6,581 nucleotides of DNA from the NCBI GenBank assembly GCA_019322855.1, contig JAHWIA010000047.1:1-6581 (forward strand), given 5' to 3'. A program made the translations under genes and the position numbers. The notes beneath the pieces were generated by a model. That model worked only from the letters and a program-made list of their open reading frames with translations, searched no databases and was not told the DNA's origin. Of this stretch, positions 5,146-6,581 are shown piece by piece; the stretch's first letter is position 1; each line of letters opens with the position of its first letter. The DNA is from Candidatus Woesearchaeota archaeon (GTDB lineage: Archaea; Nanobdellota; Nanobdellia; Woesearchaeales; WJKV01).

Positions 5146-6543
5146 TTACTTGTCTTTTTCCAGGAACCTTATTCCGGATAGTTCATAAGTATTTTCTCCT
5201 GTCCTTGTCGCTTCAATATCTATCAATGCCCTTGGCCCGCCTATGAATTCTACAACAATACAATCTGGTTTGTTATCGAATTTGCCATCCTTGTCTGTCA
5301 GATTTATTGCAGAAGAATGCAGTACTTTACCAATCCTTCTCCTCTGCCCTGGAAGACCATGCTGACCTCTCTGCCAGAAGAATTCAAGATATCTTTTTCC
5401 GAAATCGAACTGATCCCGAATTATTCTAAAACCAGATGCAGGACCGTGCGAAGAGAAAGGCGTCATCTCTGATATCGGCACATCTACCAAAGGAGTATAT
5501 GTAATGCCTGTAGCCGGACGCATGCCTGTCGGTCTTGGCATTGTTAATGTTGCCTGCAATACCCTGACTCTTTGTGTTTCAGAATCATAATCCAATTCGT
5601 ATCTCAAAACTTTGCAATCAGGAACCCCATCAAATCTTTTTGATCCTGCACGGAAAGGACTGCTGAAGATGTTCTGCTCGTCAACAGAACCGTCTTCATG
5701 CGTGACTGTTTCTTCAAAAACCAGCTGGCATTCACCTTCTTTGTTAGTCTCTATCCCCTTGAATATCCTGCCTGGAGTTAATTCATCGCCGTACCCTATT
5801 TCTTTCACAACTTCGTATCCTCTTGCTGCAGGCTCTTCTTTTGGTATTTCGTTTACAACTCTTGGACTGCTGGCTTCGACTGCAGTCTCTTCAATTCTTT
5901 TAGGAACATTTGGTTTAGATGCAAGATAACTTATTCCGATGTATAATCCTGCTGCAAATATCAATGCGCCTGCTGCAAAACATCCTCTCCTGAACCAGCC
6001 CCATCTTCTCCTGCTCTTTTCAAGTTTTTCTATTGCAAAAATCTCTCTCTGCCTAAAAAGTTCTTTTTCTTCTGCCGCATCTCTTTTAGCCCATTCAATT
6101 GTCAAAGTATCATAGATGAATTTAGAAATATCTCTGCTTACTGCAACTTTTAAGCGATCTGGAGATTTAGGATTTTCAGAATATGAATTGAGATAAGCTT
6201 CACAATCTCTTATTGTTACTAGAAGACCTGCACGTTCTTCTGCTTTTTCTCTTTCAGCAGCTCTTATTTTCCGGTCGTATCTGCCGAAATTATCTTCTAC
6301 TTGCTTTTGAACCGTCTCTTTCTCTTCAAGGAACTTAGATAGTCTTGCTTGCAGACCATTGCTGATATTTTCTCCTCTTGATTCCTTTTCCTGGATTTCT
6401 TTTTCCAAATCTATTATCTGGGAAGCCAGACGATCCGATCTTTCTGTTGCTTGTAATTTTTTTGTTTTCAATTCACCCTTTCTTGCATCATAAGTTCTGT
6501 CAATAGCTTTCAATTGACTTTTGCATTCCTCTACCATCAACAT
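5146..6543 (-). CDS. Unrecognised membrane protein: N-terminal coiled coil, one transmembrane helix, duplicated C-terminal domain
   Basis: I do not recognise this family and assign no function. From the ATG at 6543 it has 465 residues. Residues about 5-125 are rich in Lys, Glu and Arg with coiled-coil character. A helix-rich charged part follows and ends in RRRWGWFRR. Next comes one hydrophobic helix at about 188-208 (CFAAGALIFAAGLYIGISYL). The positive charges before it suggest that the coiled coil is cytoplasmic and the C-terminal part outside. After a Pro/Glu linker come two related segments, about 242-335 and 371-460. Both open with a similar stretch (GYEVVKE, GFRIIRD), then share an SS pair, FDGVPDC or FDNKPDC, and a following beta-like stretch. 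Copy B has DKDGKFD, reminiscent of a metal-binding loop. The frame stays open to the right edge; a TTG at 6561 is a weaker start, and the ATG at 6537 is also possible. A TATA-like element at the edge favours 6543 or 6537. The gene lies 31 bases upstream of rio1 on the same strand. Confidence 0.8.
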   Translation of the reverse strand: MLMVEECKSQLKAIDRTYDARKGELKTKKLQATERSDRLASQIIDLEKEIQEKESRGENISNGLQARLSKFLEEKETVQKQVEDNFGRYDRKIRAAEREKAEERAGLLVTIRDCEAYLNSYSENPKSPDRLKVAVSRDISKFIYDTLTIEWAKRDAAEEKELFRQREIFAIEKLEKSRRRWGWFRRGCFAAGALIFAAGLYIGISYLASKPNVPKRIEETAVEASSPRVVNEIPKEEPAARGYEVVKEIGYGDELTPGRIFKGIETNKEGECQLVFEETVTHEDGSVDEQNIFSSPFRAGSKRFDGVPDCKVLRYELDYDSETQRVRVLQATLTMPRPTGMRPATGITYTPLVDVPISEMTPFSSHGPASGFRIIRDQFDFGKRYLEFFWQRGQHGLPGQRRRIGKVLHSSAINLTDKDGKFDNKPDCIVVEFIGGPRALIDIEATRTGENTYELSGIRFLEKDK

Positions 6544-6574
6544 ATAAGCGAACGCTTTCAAATCATTATTAGCC

Positions 6575-6581
6575 TTATAAA
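6575..6581 (-). promoter_or_regulatory. Possible TATA box of the coiled-coil membrane protein gene
   Basis: The minus strand reads TTTATAA at the very edge. The usual spacing would put the transcript start near 6551, 8 bases before the ATG at 6543. That would exclude the TTG at 6561 as a start. The element is cut by the window edge and the frame is open through it, so it could also be coding sequence. Confidence 0.35.

Noticed and set aside
1..6581. CRISPR array, tRNA, insertion sequence, toxin-antitoxin or defence genes
   Set aside because: No spaced direct repeats, cloverleaf signals, terminal inverted repeats or relevant protein motifs were found by eye on either strand.

Overview
The window looks like a chromosomal segment of an archaeon. 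Both subunits of topoisomerase VI, a RIO1-type kinase and a tandem-KH protein of the archaeal Dim2/Pno1 type occur together. TATA-type promoter elements lie 24-31 bases upstream of start codons, and Shine-Dalgarno sequences are almost absent. AT-rich, lysine-rich coding and very tight packing would suit a small-genome (for example DPANN-type) archaeon, but that placement is inference and no rRNA or marker here settles it.

Layout, left to right. (1) 1-2817, minus strand: a three-gene operon read right to left. A two-KH-domain RNA-binding protein comes first, then top6B, then the first 168 codons of top6A, which runs off the left edge. The gaps are 4 and 5 bases. (2) 2818-2917: a compact divergent promoter region. 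(3) 2918-4423, plus strand: purA, adenylosuccinate synthetase, the only plus-strand gene. It is longer than the bacterial enzyme and has an altered active-site motif (WGDTGKGK). (4) 4413-5114, minus: rio1, overlapping the purA 3' end tail-to-tail by 11 bp and having its own leaderless promoter. (5) 5146 to about 6543, minus: an unrecognised single-pass membrane protein with an N-terminal coiled coil and a duplicated C-terminal domain.

Functionally, RIO1 and the KH protein are both linked to maturation of the small ribosomal subunit. Topoisomerase VI is the archaeal type IIB enzyme that relaxes and decatenates DNA. RIO1, KH and often Top6BA are neighbours in many archaea, so purA looks like an insertion into an ancestral rio1-KH-top6B-top6A row. 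I see no tRNA, rRNA, CRISPR array, insertion sequence or defence system, and no stretch over 300 bases lacks a gene. The window is mostly core housekeeping. The least explained item is the coiled-coil/membrane protein at the right end.
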